Assembly: GCF_903181435.1 (NCBI RefSeq)
Contig: NZ_CAEUHO010000004.1
Span: forward strand, 992,001 to 1,056,000
DNA length: 64,000 bases
DNA from: Bacteroides acidifaciens
Lineage (GTDB): Bacteria > Bacteroidota > Bacteroidia > Bacteroidales > Bacteroidaceae
Direction: 5' to 3'
Position numbers and translations under genes: made by a program. The notes beneath the pieces are model-generated. The model had not been told where the DNA came from, did not search any database, and saw only the letters and a list, made by a program, of their open reading frames with translations. Within the stretch, counting starts at the first letter, position 1; every line of letters starts with the position of its first letter. This document shows, one piece after another, positions 49,547 through 60,884 of the stretch.

Positions 49547-50902
49547 ATGAACGTTTCATTACAAAACATTGACAAAGTAAGCGCAGAGCTTACTGTAAAG
49601 CTTGAGAAAGCGGATTATCAAGAGAAAGTAGACAAAGAGTTGAAATCACTTCGTCAGAAGGTGCAGATGCCCGGGTTCCGTAAAGGAATGGTTCCGGCAA
49701 GTTTGGTTAAAAAGATGTATGGTAAATCAGTGATTGCAGAAGTAGTGAATAAGACATTGCAAGAAGCTGTTTACAATTATATTAAAGAAAATAAGGTGAA
49801 TATGTTGGGCGAACCGTTGCCTAACGAAGAAAAGCAACAGAATATTGATTTCGATACAATGGATGAATTCGATTTCGTATTCGACATCGCTCTGGCACCT
49901 GAATTCAAGGCTGAAGTAAGTGCTAATGATAAAGTGGATTATTATACGATCGAAGTGTCTGAAGAAATGATCGACAACCAGGTGAAGATGTACACTCAGC
50001 GCACCGGCAAGTACGACAAGGTGGATGCTTACGAAGATAACGACATGTTGAAAGGGCTGTTGGCTCAGTTGGACGAAGAAGGTAACACGAAAGAAGGCGG
50101 TATTCAGGTAGAAGGTGCGGTTATGATGCCTTCTTATATGAAGAACGACGAGCAGAAAGCTATCTTTGCTAATGCTAAGGTAAACGACGTGTTGGTGTTC
50201 AACCCGAACGTTGCTTATGACGGAAATGCTGCGGAACTTGGTTCTTTGTTGAAAATCGACAAGGAAATCGCCAAGGACGTGCAGTCAAACTTCAGCTTTC
50301 AGGTAGAGGAAATCACTCGTTTTGTTCCGGGTGAGCTGACTCAGGAAGTGTTCGACCAAGCATTCGGTGAAGGCGTTGTGAAGACTGAAGAAGAATTCCG
50401 CGCTAAGATTAAGGAAGAAATCGCAGCAAGATTCGTTGCAGACAGCGATTATAAATTCCTGATCGACGTTCGTAAGATGATGATGGAGAAAGTAGGTAAG
50501 TTGGAATTCCCTGACGCGCTGCTGAAACGTATCATGTTGCTGAACAACGAAGAGAAAGGCGAAGAATATGTTGCTGAAAACTATGATAAGAGCATTGAAG
50601 AGTTGACTTGGCACCTGATTAAGGAACAGTTGGTAGAATCTAACGACATCAAGGTGGAACAGGAAGATGTTCTGAAGATGGCAAAAGACACAACGAAAGC
50701 TCAGTTTGCTCAATACGGCATGTTGTCTGTCCCCGAAGATGTGCTTGACAACTATGCACAGGAGATGTTGAAGAAGAAAGAAACTATCAACAACCTGGTA
50801 AGCCGTGTTGTAGAAGTGAAGTTGGCTGCTGCCCTGAAAGCACAGGTAACATTGGAAAATAAGAACGTTTCTATCGAAGAATTCAATAAGATGTTTGAAT
50901 AA
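49547..50902 (+). CDS. tig: Trigger factor
   Basis: 451 aa ribosome-bound chaperone. The ribosome-binding signature FRKGMVPASLVKKMYGKSV is clear near residues 44-62. The central PPIase (FKBP) domain is degenerate, as is common in Bacteroidota, and the C-terminal chaperone arms are helical. The clpP-clpX genes follow, a frequent order in bacteria. A perfect 12-bp terminator hairpin separates it from clpP. Confidence 0.95.
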   Translation: MNVSLQNIDKVSAELTVKLEKADYQEKVDKELKSLRQKVQMPGFRKGMVPASLVKKMYGKSVIAEVVNKTLQEAVYNYIKENKVNMLGEPLPNEEKQQNIDFDTMDEFDFVFDIALAPEFKAEVSANDKVDYYTIEVSEEMIDNQVKMYTQRTGKYDKVDAYEDNDMLKGLLAQLDEEGNTKEGGIQVEGAVMMPSYMKNDEQKAIFANAKVNDVLVFNPNVAYDGNAAELGSLLKIDKEIAKDVQSNFSFQVEEITRFVPGELTQEVFDQAFGEGVVKTEEEFRAKIKEEIAARFVADSDYKFLIDVRKMMMEKVGKLEFPDALLKRIMLLNNEEKGEEYVAENYDKSIEELTWHLIKEQLVESNDIKVEQEDVLKMAKDTTKAQFAQYGMLSVPEDVLDNYAQEMLKKKETINNLVSRVVEVKLAAALKAQVTLENKNVSIEEFNKMFE

Positions 50903-50933
50903 TCGTTCGGTTGAACAGCATATAAAGTCACAG

Positions 50934-50974
50934 AAACACAGAGTTTTTATAAAATTATAACTCTGTGTTTTTTT
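50934..50974 (+). terminator. Terminator after tig
   Basis: AAACACAGAGTT (50934-50945) pairs perfectly with AACTCTGTGTTT (50959-50970), followed by T residues to 50974. The arms resemble the der-lptB repeat. Confidence 0.88.
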
Positions 50975-51044
50975 GTGTCTCTGTATTCTTTTTCGTTTCT
51001 TTGTACTTACGTTTATTTTTAATTTTAAGAAAGGAACAATTAAC

Positions 51045-51707
51045 ATGGATGATTTTAGAAAATACGCAACCAAGCATTTAGGAATGAATGGCATGGTATT
51101 GGATGATGTGATTAAATCGCAGGCCGGGTATTTGAATCCTTATATTCTGGAAGAAAGACAGTTGAACGTGACTCAACTCGATGTTTTCTCACGGTTGATG
51201 ATGGACCGCATCATTTTCCTCGGTACGCAGGTGGATGACTATACGGCGAATACGCTTCAGGCACAGTTGCTGTATCTGGATTCTGTAGACCCGAGCAAGG
51301 ACATTTCTATTTATATCAACTCTCCGGGTGGAAGTGTGTATGCCGGACTGGGCATTTACGATACTATGCAGTTTATCTCAAGTGATGTCGCTACTATCTG
51401 TACAGGTATGGCAGCTTCAATGGCAGCCGTATTGCTGGTGGCGGGCGCCGAAGGCAAACGTTCCGCTTTGCCCCATTCACGCGTGATGATTCACCAGCCG
51501 ATGGGAGGTGCTCAGGGACAGGCTTCGGACATTGAAATTACAGCACGTGAGATTCAGAAATTGAAGAAAGAACTTTATACGATTATTGCCGACCACTCGC
51601 ATACTGACTTTGATAAAGTATGGGCGGACTCAGACCGCGACTACTGGATGACCGCTCAGGAGGCGAAAGAGTATGGTATGGTTGATGAGGTATTGATTAG
51701 AAAATAA
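51045..51707 (+). CDS. clpP: ATP-dependent Clp protease proteolytic subunit
   Basis: 220 aa from ATG 51045 (MDDFRKYATKHLG), which follows AGAAAGGAACAA. The catalytic serine is S125 in GMAASMAAV and the histidine H150 in RVMIHQP. The barrel-shaped tetradecamer degrades proteins fed by ClpX, encoded 2 bp downstream. A frame extension to 50973 is not favoured because it runs into the tig terminator. Confidence 0.97.
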   Translation: MDDFRKYATKHLGMNGMVLDDVIKSQAGYLNPYILEERQLNVTQLDVFSRLMMDRIIFLGTQVDDYTANTLQAQLLYLDSVDPSKDISIYINSPGGSVYAGLGIYDTMQFISSDVATICTGMAASMAAVLLVAGAEGKRSALPHSRVMIHQPMGGAQGQASDIEITAREIQKLKKELYTIIADHSHTDFDKVWADSDRDYWMTAQEAKEYGMVDEVLIRK

Positions 51708-51709
51708 AA

Positions 51710-52954
51710 ATGGCTGATTCAAGAACAAAGAAAAAGTGTAGCTTCTGCGGCCGGTCGGAGAATGAAGTCGGATTCCTGATTACGGGAATGAACGGCTACA
51801 TCTGCGACAGTTGCGCCACCCAGGCTTACGAGATTACTCAGGAAGCGTTGGGCGAAGGCAAGAAAAGCGCCGGAGCTACCAAACTCAATTTAAAAGAACT
51901 GCCCAAGCCGGTAGAAATAAAGAAATTCCTCGACCAGTATGTTATCGGACAGGATGACGCGAAACGTTTCCTTTCCGTATCGGTCTACAACCATTATAAA
52001 CGTCTGCTGCAAAAAGACAGTGGCGATGATGTAGAGATTGAAAAGTCCAATATCATTATGGTAGGCAGCACCGGAACCGGAAAAACGCTGCTGGCACGTA
52101 CCATTGCCAAGTTGCTGCACGTGCCGTTTACGATTGTAGACGCTACGGTATTGACGGAAGCCGGTTATGTGGGCGAAGATATTGAAAGTATTCTTACCCG
52201 TCTGCTCCAGGTGGCGGATTATAATGTGCCGGAAGCGGAACAGGGAATTGTGTTTATCGACGAAATCGACAAGATTGCCCGTAAAGGTGATAACCCTTCC
52301 ATCACTCGCGACGTGAGTGGTGAAGGTGTGCAACAGGGATTGCTGAAATTGCTCGAAGGTTCTGTGGTGAACGTTCCCCCTCAGGGTGGACGTAAACATC
52401 CCGACCAGAAGATGATTCCGGTGAATACCAAGAATATCCTCTTTATCTGTGGCGGTGCTTTCGATGGCATCGAGAAAAAAATCGCGCAGCGGTTGAATAC
52501 GCATGTCGTAGGTTATACGGCATCGCAGAAAACAGCTATGGTGGACAAGAATAACATGATGCAGTACATCGCTCCCCAGGATTTGAAGTCATTCGGGCTG
52601 ATTCCCGAAATTATCGGACGACTTCCGGTATTGACATATCTCAATCCGCTGGACCGTGACGCGCTTCGTGCTATCCTTACCGAACCGAAAAACTCTATCA
52701 TCAAGCAGTATATCAAACTGTTTGAAATGGACAACATCAAGCTGACATTCCAAGATACTGTCTTCGAATATATCGTTGATAAGGCTGTAGAATATAAGCT
52801 CGGTGCCCGCGGTTTGCGCTCTATTGTGGAGACAATCATGATGGATGTCATGTTTGAAATCCCTTCGGAAAACAAAAAAGAGTATGAAGTGACGCTGGAG
52901 TATGCGAAACATCAACTGGAAAAAGCGAATATGGCACGACTACAAACCGCTTAA
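51710..52954 (+). CDS. clpX: ATP-dependent Clp protease ATPase subunit
   Basis: 414 aa. The N-terminal zinc finger has four cysteines (KCSFCGRSE and YICDSCATQ). The AAA+ domain carries Walker A GSTGTGKT, Walker [14 protein letters not shown] and sensor residues in [11 protein letters not shown]. It unfolds substrates and passes them to ClpP. The ClpP-docking IGF loop is not obvious in canonical form. Confidence 0.97.
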   Translation: MADSRTKKKCSFCGRSENEVGFLITGMNGYICDSCATQAYEITQEALGEGKKSAGATKLNLKELPKPVEIKKFLDQYVIGQDDAKRFLSVSVYNHYKRLLQKDSGDDVEIEKSNIIMVGSTGTGKTLLARTIAKLLHVPFTIVDATVLTEAGYVGEDIESILTRLLQVADYNVPEAEQGIVFIDEIDKIARKGDNPSITRDVSGEGVQQGLLKLLEGSVVNVPPQGGRKHPDQKMIPVNTKNILFICGGAFDGIEKKIAQRLNTHVVGYTASQKTAMVDKNNMMQYIAPQDLKSFGLIPEIIGRLPVLTYLNPLDRDALRAILTEPKNSIIKQYIKLFEMDNIKLTFQDTVFEYIVDKAVEYKLGARGLRSIVETIMMDVMFEIPSENKKEYEVTLEYAKHQLEKANMARLQTA

Positions 52955-53044
52955 AATCAAAGCGTAAGGCGACTGAAAATGATTGTTACTGTATTTTCTT
53001 GAAAATATTAGTCACATTTTGCTTGGTAATTACGAAGTTGTTTA

Positions 53045-53075
53045 TAACTTTGTTTGACTCTCTTGAAAAAGAGAG
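53045..53075 (+). promoter_or_regulatory. recQ -7 element and leader hairpin
   Basis: TAACTTTG (53045-53052) is followed by a 7-bp hairpin CTCTCTT-GAAA-AAGAGAG (53058-53075) with a GNRA-type tetraloop, which would lie at the very start of the recQ mRNA. Confidence 0.6.
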
Positions 53076-53122
53076 CTTACTTAAAGTTAAACCATGAACT
53101 GAATAAAACAACCTAAGTTAAG

Positions 53123-55303
53123 ATGGCAGGGAAGATTAATTTAACAGATGAACTGAAGAAGTATTTCGGATTTAATAAGTTCAAGGGGAACCAGGAAGCA
53201 ATCATTCAAAACTTGCTCGGTGGTAAGGATACCTTTGTGCTGATGCCTACCGGTGGCGGGAAATCTCTATGCTATCAACTACCTTCGCTCTTGATGGAAG
53301 GTACGGCTATTGTAGTTTCACCGCTTATTGCGTTGATGAAGAATCAGGTGGATGCCATGCGTAATTTCAGTGAAGAAGACGGGATTGCCCATTTTATCAA
53401 CTCTTCATTGAATAAGGGCGCGATAGACCAAGTGAAGTCGGACATCCTTGCCGGAAAGACAAAATTGCTATATGTGGCGCCTGAATCATTGACGAAGGAA
53501 GAAAATGTAGAGTTTTTGCGTTCAGTGAAGATTTCGTTCTACGCGGTAGATGAAGCTCACTGTATTTCTGAGTGGGGGCATGATTTCCGACCCGAATACC
53601 GGCGGATTCGCCCTATTATCAATGAAATAGGAAAAGCTCCGTTGATAGCGCTTACTGCTACGGCAACACCGAAGGTACAGCATGATATCCAGAAGAATCT
53701 GGGAATGGTGGATGCCCAGGTCTTCAAATCCTCGTTCAACCGTCCGAACCTATATTATGAGGTACGCGCAAAGACCGCCAATATCGACCGGGATATAATC
53801 AAGTTCATCAAGAACAATCCGGAAAAATCAGGTATTATCTATTGTCTGAGCCGGAAAAAAGTGGAAGAACTTGCCGAAATCCTTCAGGCGAACGGCATTA
53901 ATGCGCGCCCATATCATGCGGGGATGGATTCGGTGGCGAGAACCAAGAATCAGGATGACTTCCTGATGGAAAAGGTGGATGTCATTGTGGCTACTATCGC
54001 TTTCGGTATGGGAATAGACAAGCCCGATGTGCGGTTTGTGATTCACTATGATATTCCGAAGAGCTTGGAAGGATATTACCAGGAGACTGGACGCGCCGGC
54101 AGAGATGGAGGCGAAGGTCAGTGCATAACCTTTTATACAAACAAAGACTTGCAGAAACTTGAGAAGTTCATGCAAGGAAAACCTGTGGCAGAGCAGGAAA
54201 TTGGCAAGCAGCTTCTGTTGGAAACCGCTGCTTATGCCGAATCTTCCGTATGCCGGCGCAAGACGTTGCTGCATTATTTCGGCGAAGAATACACGGAGGA
54301 GAATTGTGGAAATTGTGACAACTGTTTAAACCCTAAGAAACAAGTGGAGGCTCAAGAATTATTGTGTACCGTGATTGAAGCGATTATCGCGGTGAAAGAA
54401 AATTTTAAAGCAGATTATATAATAGACATACTACAAGGTAAAGAAACTTCGGAAGTACAGGCACATTTGCATGAAGACCTTGAGGTTTTCGGTTCCGGTA
54501 TGGGCGAAGAAGACAAAACATGGAATGCGGTGATTCGCCAGGCTTTGATAGCGGGTTACTTGAGCAAGGATGTGGAGCATTACGGACTCCTGAAAGTGAC
54601 AGAGGAAGGACATAAGTTCCTGAAAAAGCCGAAATCATTCAAGATTACCGAGGATAATGACTTTGAAGAGGTAGAGGAAGAAGCACCGGCACGTGGCGGG
54701 GGCTCTTGTGCGGTAGACCCGGCTCTCTACTCAATGTTGAAAGACCTGCGGAAGAAACTCTCGAAGAAACTGGAAGTTCCGCCTTATGTAATATTCCAGG
54801 ATCCGTCTTTGGAGGCAATGGCTACTATCTATCCGGTAACACTGGACGAACTGCAAAATATCCCCGGCGTAGGTGCCGGAAAAGCAAAACGCTATGGTGA
54901 GGAGTTCTGTAAACTGATTAAGCGCCATTGCGAAGAGAATGAAATAGAGCGTCCTGAGGATTTGCGTGTACGTACCGTTGCCAATAAGTCAAAGATGAAG
55001 GTGGCTATTATTCAAGCTATTGACCGCAAAGTGGCGTTGGACGACATTGCTCTTTCCAAAGGAATCGAATTCGGCGAATTGCTGGACGAAGTGGAAGCGA
55101 TTGTCTATTCGGGAACCAAACTGAATATCGACTACTTCCTGGAAGAAATCATGGACGAAGACCATATGCTCGACATCTACGATTATTTCAAGGAGTCTAC
55201 CACAGATAAGATTGACGATGCGCTTGATGAATTGGGCGATGACTTCGCGGAAGAAGAAGTCCGTTTAGTACGTATCAAGTTCATTTCGGAAATGGCTAAT
55301 TAA
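53123..55303 (+). CDS. recQ: ATP-dependent DNA helicase RecQ
   Basis: 726 aa. Helicase motifs: I MPTGGGKS, II DEAH in YAVDEAHCISEWGHDFRPEY, III LTATATP, VI QETGRAGRDG. A zinc-binding cysteine set (VCRRKTLLHYFGE, CGNCDNC) and the RQC winged helix follow, then an HRDC domain (about 530-610, YVIFQDPSLEAMATIYP). About 110 extra C-terminal residues make it longer than E. coli RecQ (609 aa), a helical extension typical of Bacteroidota. It acts in recombination and fork repair. Confidence 0.96.
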   Translation: MAGKINLTDELKKYFGFNKFKGNQEAIIQNLLGGKDTFVLMPTGGGKSLCYQLPSLLMEGTAIVVSPLIALMKNQVDAMRNFSEEDGIAHFINSSLNKGAIDQVKSDILAGKTKLLYVAPESLTKEENVEFLRSVKISFYAVDEAHCISEWGHDFRPEYRRIRPIINEIGKAPLIALTATATPKVQHDIQKNLGMVDAQVFKSSFNRPNLYYEVRAKTANIDRDIIKFIKNNPEKSGIIYCLSRKKVEELAEILQANGINARPYHAGMDSVARTKNQDDFLMEKVDVIVATIAFGMGIDKPDVRFVIHYDIPKSLEGYYQETGRAGRDGGEGQCITFYTNKDLQKLEKFMQGKPVAEQEIGKQLLLETAAYAESSVCRRKTLLHYFGEEYTEENCGNCDNCLNPKKQVEAQELLCTVIEAIIAVKENFKADYIIDILQGKETSEVQAHLHEDLEVFGSGMGEEDKTWNAVIRQALIAGYLSKDVEHYGLLKVTEEGHKFLKKPKSFKITEDNDFEEVEEEAPARGGGSCAVDPALYSMLKDLRKKLSKKLEVPPYVIFQDPSLEAMATIYPVTLDELQNIPGVGAGKAKRYGEEFCKLIKRHCEENEIERPEDLRVRTVANKSKMKVAIIQAIDRKVALDDIALSKGIEFGELLDEVEAIVYSGTKLNIDYFLEEIMDEDHMLDIYDYFKESTTDKIDDALDELGDDFAEEEVRLVRIKFISEMAN

Positions 55304-55353
55304 AAAAGCGAAAAAAAACAGGCGTGCAGGTATGCTGTTTTGAATAAAAACTG

Positions 55354-55361
55354 TATATTTG
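55354..55361 (+). promoter_or_regulatory. -7 element of guaB
   Basis: TATATTTG, 30 bp before the guaB ATG. No TTTG is seen at the -33 distance. Confidence 0.55.
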
Positions 55362-55378
55362 CACGCAATAATTTTTAA

Positions 55379-56869
<1,491 letters not shown>

Positions 56870-56877
56870 CATATATA

Positions 56878-56968
56878 AACGGTGAACTGTTAATGCTAAC
56901 GGTGAACGGTGAACGGTGAACACGCTGTGTCAATCAGCGGATGTTTGCTGCTCACCGTTCGTTGTTTT
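56878..56968 (+). terminator. AACGGTG heptamer repeats with terminator hairpin
   Basis: Three tandem copies of AACGGTG (56898-56918) plus an isolated copy at 56878 lie after guaB. CACCGTTC at 56953-56960 is the reverse complement of one repeat (GAACGGTG), so any copy can pair with it; a T run follows. It probably ends guaB transcription. Confidence 0.65.
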
Positions 56969-57020
56969 TCCGCCACTCGCTGGTTTTGATGCTTGTTATT
57001 GTTGTTTGGAAAAATAAGAA

Positions 57021-58571
57021 TTGATGATGAAAAGAAGTCTGTTGTCGGGGTGTGTTTGCCTCTTCACAATCTTGGTCTTTGCTCAGGAGGATCCTGTGTT
57101 GATGCGTGTCAACGGGAGAGACATATCCCGTTCGGAGTTTGAATATTCCTATCGGCACAATGCGGTTGGCGAGGACGGTAATCTTTCTCCAAAGGAGTAT
57201 GCGGTGCTTTTTGCTCGAGCCATGCAGAAGGTCGAAGCGGCAAAAGCTGCCGGACTTGATACGACTTCCGCTTTTCGCAAGCAACAGGAAGCTGCGCGTG
57301 CCAGACTAACGGAATCTTATTTGATAGATAAGCCGACAATGGATAGTTGTGCCCGTATCCAATATCAGAAAATGGGGCTAAAAGCACGTCCCGGACAAGT
57401 ACAGGTCATGCAGATTTTTAAATATTTGCCGCAAACGATTACTTCCCGGCATCTGGAAGAACAAAAGACCCGTATGGATTCTATCTACCGGACGATACAG
57501 AATCAGCCCGGATTGGATTTTTCCCGTTTGGTGGAAAGATATTCGGATGATAAGCAGTCCCGTTGGATAGAAAGTTTGCAGACCACTACCGAATTTGAGA
57601 ATGTAGCTTTCGCTCTGTCGAAAGGCGAAATATCCCAGCCGTTCTTTACTCCTGCGGGAATTCATATTTTGAAAGTAATTGATCGGAAAGATATGCCTGC
57701 CTATGAAGAAGTTGCCGATAAACTGACAGAACGTATGCGGAGCAGGGAGATATTGGATAAAGCTACCGAAAAAGTGGTGGAACGGTTGAAAAAAGACTGG
57801 CGATACACTCCGAACCAGGCAGGTATGGAAGAACTGTTAGCAAAAGGAGAGACAGGACAAACGTTGTTCACCATTGACGGACAGAGCTATACAGGAAATC
57901 TGTTTAAGCGATTTGCCGCTTCTCATCCGCAGGCTGTCAAACGTCGGCTCGATGCGTTTATTGCTAAATCCTTATTAGATTATGAAAGCAAAAACATGGA
58001 TAAAAGACATCCTGAAATCCGTTATGCGCTGCAAAAATCCAATGAAGAGTATCTCGTAAAAGAGGTGACACGGCAAAAAGTAGATTTGCCCGCTATGAAT
58101 GACCGTGCCGGGCTGGCAACTTATTTTAAGTTTCACTCATCCGATTATCGGTGGGACAGTCCGCGTTATAAAGGAGTGGTCCTTCATTGTACAGATAAAA
58201 AGACTGCCAAACAGGCAAAAAAAATGCTGAAGAAACTGCCGGAAAATGAATGGGTGGATAAACTTCGGCAAACATTTAATGCATCCGGTACGGAAAAGAT
58301 ACAGATTGAACAAGGGATTTTTGCCGACGGAGACAATAAATATGTAGATAAACTGGTTTTCAAGAAGGGCGGATATGAACCAGTAATGTCTTATCCTTTT
58401 ACCATTGTGTACGGCAAAAAACAGAAGGGACCGGATGATTATCGGGAAGTAATAGACCGCGTCCGGAAGGATTATCGAATCTATCTTGACACGTACTGGA
58501 TGCGGGAATTGAGGGAGTCTGGTAAGGTTGAAATAAACCAAGAGGTTTTAAAAACAGTTAATAATAACTGA
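57021..58571 (+). CDS. Parvulin-type peptidyl-prolyl isomerase, periplasmic
   Basis: 516 aa. The signal peptide ends near LVFAQ. A PpiC/parvulin domain at about 120-220 (DFSRLVERYSDDKQSRWIESLQTTTEFENVAFALSKGEISQPFFTPAGIHILKVIDR) is followed by a long, less conserved second half. The layout is SurA-like: a helical N-terminal chaperone part plus rotamase. It likely assists folding of outer membrane proteins. It is the first of three such genes in a row. Start at 57024 or 57027 is also possible (two ATGs). Confidence 0.88.
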   Translation: MMMKRSLLSGCVCLFTILVFAQEDPVLMRVNGRDISRSEFEYSYRHNAVGEDGNLSPKEYAVLFARAMQKVEAAKAAGLDTTSAFRKQQEAARARLTESYLIDKPTMDSCARIQYQKMGLKARPGQVQVMQIFKYLPQTITSRHLEEQKTRMDSIYRTIQNQPGLDFSRLVERYSDDKQSRWIESLQTTTEFENVAFALSKGEISQPFFTPAGIHILKVIDRKDMPAYEEVADKLTERMRSREILDKATEKVVERLKKDWRYTPNQAGMEELLAKGETGQTLFTIDGQSYTGNLFKRFAASHPQAVKRRLDAFIAKSLLDYESKNMDKRHPEIRYALQKSNEEYLVKEVTRQKVDLPAMNDRAGLATYFKFHSSDYRWDSPRYKGVVLHCTDKKTAKQAKKMLKKLPENEWVDKLRQTFNASGTEKIQIEQGIFADGDNKYVDKLVFKKGGYEPVMSYPFTIVYGKKQKGPDDYREVIDRVRKDYRIYLDTYWMRELRESGKVEINQEVLKTVNNN

Positions 58572-58625
58572 TGTAACCGATTATTCACTATCTTCGTACC
58601 TTAAATAAGTAGATTTCAGTTGCCA

Positions 58626-59471
58626 ATGCGAATATTAGTCCTCTTACTGATTACCCTTCTTACTTGTGGAGCGTGCAAGGAACAGCGCGACCACAAAGGA
58701 AAGACTCCTTTGGTAGAGGTGGACGGTAACTTTTTATATAAAGAAGATTTGATGTCCGTACTTCCCGTCGGATTGTCAAAAGATGATAGTATTCTCTTTG
58801 CCGAGCATTATATTCGTTGCTGGGCGGAAGAGATTTTGTTGTATGAAAAAGCTGCGAACAATATTCCCGATAATGTGGATGTGGACAAGTTGGTGGAGAA
58901 TTATCGGAAGGCGTTGATTATGCATACGTATCAGCAGGAACTGATTAATCAGAAGTTGACGAGGGATATTCCCGAACAGGAGATTGCGGAGTATTACGAG
59001 AAGAACAAGGAACTGTTTAAATTGGAAAGCCCGTTGATAAAAGGACTGTTTATAAAAGTACCTCTGACTGCTCCACAGTTGAACAATGTCCGCAGATGGT
59101 ATAAGTCGGATAAGCAGGATGCTGTGGAAAGTCTTGAGAAATATAGTTGGCAGAATGCGGTGAAATACGAATACTTCTACGACAAATGGGTGCCGGTGAC
59201 GGATGTGCTGGACCTGATTCCGTTGAAAGTGGAAGCGCCGGAAGAATATGTGAACAAGCACCGACAGGTAGAACTGAAAGATACGGCATTTTATTATTTC
59301 CTGAATGTGAGCGACTTTCGCGTGGCAGGAGAGGAAAAACCGTATGAGTTTGCCCGGGCGGAAGTGAAAGACCTGCTGGTCAATCAGAAGCGGGTGAGCT
59401 TTATGGAACAAGTGAAGAGCGACCTGTATCAGCAAGCGGCAAGCAAGAAGAAGATTATATATAATTATTAA
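58626..59471 (+). CDS. SurA-like protein without clear parvulin domain
   Basis: 281 aa from ATG 58626. The signal sequence ends in LLTCGACKEQ, a lipoprotein-like site. The body (VEVDGNFLYKEDLMSVLP, DDSILFAEHYIRCWAEEILLYEKAANNIPD) is the helical SurA N-terminal chaperone module. I do not see a conserved rotamase core, so it may be a chaperone without isomerase activity. It lies between two parvulin genes, 9 bp before the next one. Confidence 0.75.
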   Translation: MRILVLLLITLLTCGACKEQRDHKGKTPLVEVDGNFLYKEDLMSVLPVGLSKDDSILFAEHYIRCWAEEILLYEKAANNIPDNVDVDKLVENYRKALIMHTYQQELINQKLTRDIPEQEIAEYYEKNKELFKLESPLIKGLFIKVPLTAPQLNNVRRWYKSDKQDAVESLEKYSWQNAVKYEYFYDKWVPVTDVLDLIPLKVEAPEEYVNKHRQVELKDTAFYYFLNVSDFRVAGEEKPYEFARAEVKDLLVNQKRVSFMEQVKSDLYQQAASKKKIIYNY

Positions 59472-59480
59472 ATACAAAGA

Positions 59481-60863
59481 ATGAAGAAGTTTGTGAACTT
59501 TAGATTTGTTGTTACCCTTATCCTGGCAGTATTTGCCAATGTGGCAACTTATGCACAGGACAATGTGGTTGATGAAGTAGTTTGGGTAGTAGGTGACGAA
59601 GCTATTTTAAAATCAGATGTAGAAGAGGCACGTATGGATGCCCTGTATAACGGACGCAGATTCGACGGCGACCCTTATTGTGTAATTCCCGAAGAAATTG
59701 CCGTGCAGAAGCTGTTCTTGCACCAGGCAAAGTTGGATAGTATCGAAGTTTCCGAAGCGGAAATCATACAGCGTGTAGATATGATGACCAATATGTATAT
59801 CCAGCAGATTGGTTCTAAAGAAAAAATGGAAGAGTATTTCAACAAAACCGCGACACAAATTCGTGAGACATTGCGTGACAATGCACGTGACGGACTGACG
59901 GTGCAGAAGATGCAGCAGAAACTGGTAGGGGAAATCAAAGTGACTCCGGCAGAAGTGCGCCGTTACTTCAAAGACCTTCCGCAGGACAGTATCCCCTATA
60001 TCCCGACACAGGTGGAAGTGCAGATTATCACTCTGCAACCTAAAATACCTATTGCGGAAATTGAAGATGTGAAGAAAAGGCTGCGTGACTATACGGATCG
60101 TGTGACAAAGGGAGAAATCGACTTCTCTACATTGGCGCGTCTCTATTCGGAAGATAAAGCGTCTGCCATCAAAGGTGGTGAGTGCGGATTCATGGGCCGT
60201 GGCATGATGGACCCGTCTTATGCGAATGTGGCATTCAGCTTGCAGGACCCGAAGAAGGTATCCAAGATTGTAGAGTCGGAATTTGGTTACCACATCATCC
60301 AGTTGATTGAAAAACGTGGCGACCGTGTCAATACCCGCCATATCCTGTTGCGTCCGAAAGTGTCAGAAAAAGAACTGACCGAAGCTTGTGCACGTCTCGA
60401 CTCTATCGCAGATGATATCCGTGCCAGCAAATTCACGTTCGATGAAGCGGCTGCTGTTATCTCACAAGATAAGGATACCCGCAATAACCACGGTATCATG
60501 GTGAATATCAACGAGAATTCAGGTGTTACTACTTCCAAGTTCCAGATGCAGGACCTTCCGCAGGACGTAGCTAAGGTGGTAGACAGGATGAACGTAGGCG
60601 AGATTTCAAAAGCCTTTACAATGATAAACGAGAAGGACGGAAAAGAAGTATGTGCTATCGTGAAATTGAAAGCGAAAATCAACGGTCATAAGGCTACCAT
60701 TGCAGAAGACTATCAGGACTTGAAGGAAATCGTGATGGATAAACGTCGTGAAGAGATGCTGCAGAAGTGGATTCTGAACAAGCAGAAGAATACGTATGTA
60801 CGTATCAATGAAAACTGGCAGAAATGTGACTTCAAATACCCGGGTTGGGTGAAGAAGGATTGA
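59481..60863 (+). CDS. SurA-like periplasmic chaperone/peptidyl-prolyl isomerase
   Basis: 460 aa. A signal peptide is cut near VATYAQ. The SurA N-terminal domain (VDEVVWVVGDEAILKSDVEEAR) is followed by a first parvulin domain (about 175-275, DFSTLARLYSEDKASAIKGGECGFMGRGMMDPSYANVAFSL) and a second, more divergent one (about 285-385). The two-rotamase layout is that of SurA, the main chaperone for outer membrane beta-barrels. Naming it surA is reasonable, but two paralogues lie directly upstream. Confidence 0.9.
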   Translation: MKKFVNFRFVVTLILAVFANVATYAQDNVVDEVVWVVGDEAILKSDVEEARMDALYNGRRFDGDPYCVIPEEIAVQKLFLHQAKLDSIEVSEAEIIQRVDMMTNMYIQQIGSKEKMEEYFNKTATQIRETLRDNARDGLTVQKMQQKLVGEIKVTPAEVRRYFKDLPQDSIPYIPTQVEVQIITLQPKIPIAEIEDVKKRLRDYTDRVTKGEIDFSTLARLYSEDKASAIKGGECGFMGRGMMDPSYANVAFSLQDPKKVSKIVESEFGYHIIQLIEKRGDRVNTRHILLRPKVSEKELTEACARLDSIADDIRASKFTFDEAAAVISQDKDTRNNHGIMVNINENSGVTTSKFQMQDLPQDVAKVVDRMNVGEISKAFTMINEKDGKEVCAIVKLKAKINGHKATIAEDYQDLKEIVMDKRREEMLQKWILNKQKNTYVRINENWQKCDFKYPGWVKKD

Positions 60864-60884
60864 TGTTTAACAGCTTGACTTTAT

